Source of the DNA: Chthoniobacter flavus | GTDB lineage: Bacteria > Verrucomicrobiota > Verrucomicrobiia > Chthoniobacterales > Terrimicrobiaceae | Reading direction: 5' to 3' | Length of the DNA: 14,975 nucleotides | Assembly: GCA_945903555.1 (NCBI GenBank) | Contig: CAMDOJ010000020.1 | Span: 1 to 14,975 of the forward strand | Shown here: positions 14,905 through 14,975 of the stretch, one piece after another | How positions within the stretch are numbered: position 1 is the stretch's first letter | Layout: every line of letters begins with the position of its first letter | Notes under the pieces: generated by a model | Seen by the model: only the letters and a program-made list of their open reading frames with translations | Told to the model about the DNA's origin: nothing | Database searches by the model: none | Program-made: the position numbers and the translations under genes

Positions 14905-14925
14905 CCAAAAGCAGCATGCTTTTGG
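14905..14925. repeat. Perfect hairpin upstream of the toxin-antitoxin genes
   Basis: CCAAAAGCA and TGCTTTTGG form a perfect 9-base stem with a 3-base loop, followed on the + strand by ATTTT. It lies outside any gene. It could be a terminator of a + strand gene to the right, a cruciform operator, or part of a repeat shared with the palindrome that follows. Confidence 0.5.
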
Positions 14926-14940
14926 ATTTTAGCAGAGGGG

Positions 14941-14962
14941 CACAGGGCGTCTCGCCCGTGTG
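14941..14962. repeat. GC-rich REP-like palindrome
   Basis: CACAGGGCG (14941-14949), a TCT loop and CGCCC-G-TGTG (14953-14962) pair as an imperfect hairpin with one bulged G. Its sequence, with GGGCACAGGGCGTCTCGCCC, resembles dispersed intergenic palindromes seen in several genomes. The element probably runs past the window edge. Confidence 0.4.
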
Positions 14963-14975
14963 TGTTGGCGTGCTC

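Noticed and set aside
1..14975. CRISPR array, tRNA, rRNA, insertion sequence or prophage
   Set aside because: No spaced direct repeats, cloverleaf, rRNA core or transposase/phage motifs were seen on either strand.

Overview
The window looks like a chromosomal segment of a Verrucomicrobiota-type bacterium. This rests on the gene families (a TIGR03790 protein, a DUF2851 protein, and a DUF1573 protein beside a rhodanese and a MauE/DoxX protein), on the scarcity of Shine-Dalgarno sequences, and on the number of lipoproteins and secreted proteins. The phylum is an inference from family content, not a measured placement. I see no rRNA, tRNA, CRISPR array, insertion sequence or phage gene.

Layout. 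The left edge carries the 3' end of a probable folB gene on the + strand (1-179). It overlaps tail to tail with a tightly packed minus-strand operon: a PhnP-like metallo-beta-lactamase-fold hydrolase, a secreted TIGR03790 protein and a DUF2851 protein (about 3747 down to 169), whose reading frames overlap each other. recN (DNA repair) starts divergently at 3786 and is followed by a PAS / histidine-kinase-like / receiver hybrid protein (5501-7066). Facing that gene on the minus strand are a receiver/HD-GYP response regulator (7089-8354), a small histidine-kinase-like protein (8364-9110) and a lipoprotein with a CsgG-like core (9190-9960). From 10156 on the + strand there is a lipoprotein and a TPR envelope protein one base apart. 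A convergent minus pair follows (MauE/DoxX membrane protein and membrane-anchored rhodanese), divergent from a secreted DUF1573 protein (13323). The right end has a type II toxin-antitoxin pair (14364-14829) and a palindromic, REP-like tail.

The most unusual part is the signalling block at 5501-9110. All three two-component-type proteins keep the phosphotransfer residues (H-box histidines, receiver aspartates and lysines) but lack residues expected for catalysis. The hybrid kinase lacks the N-box asparagine and the G1 and G2 glycine boxes. The small protein is a dimerisation-histidine domain with an unrecognisable ATPase lobe, as in Spo0B and ChpT. The HD-GYP protein has YD in place of the HD pair but an intact GYP loop. 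Together they read as a phosphorelay or scaffold rather than a conventional kinase-to-phosphodiesterase pathway; this is a hypothesis.

The second notable item is the DUF1573 gene. It stops at a TAA (14121-14123), yet the same reading frame continues for 57 sense codons that look like the missing last beta-sandwich domain. Several genes also have a promoter-like -10 hexamer six bases before the start codon and no Shine-Dalgarno, consistent with leaderless mRNAs.
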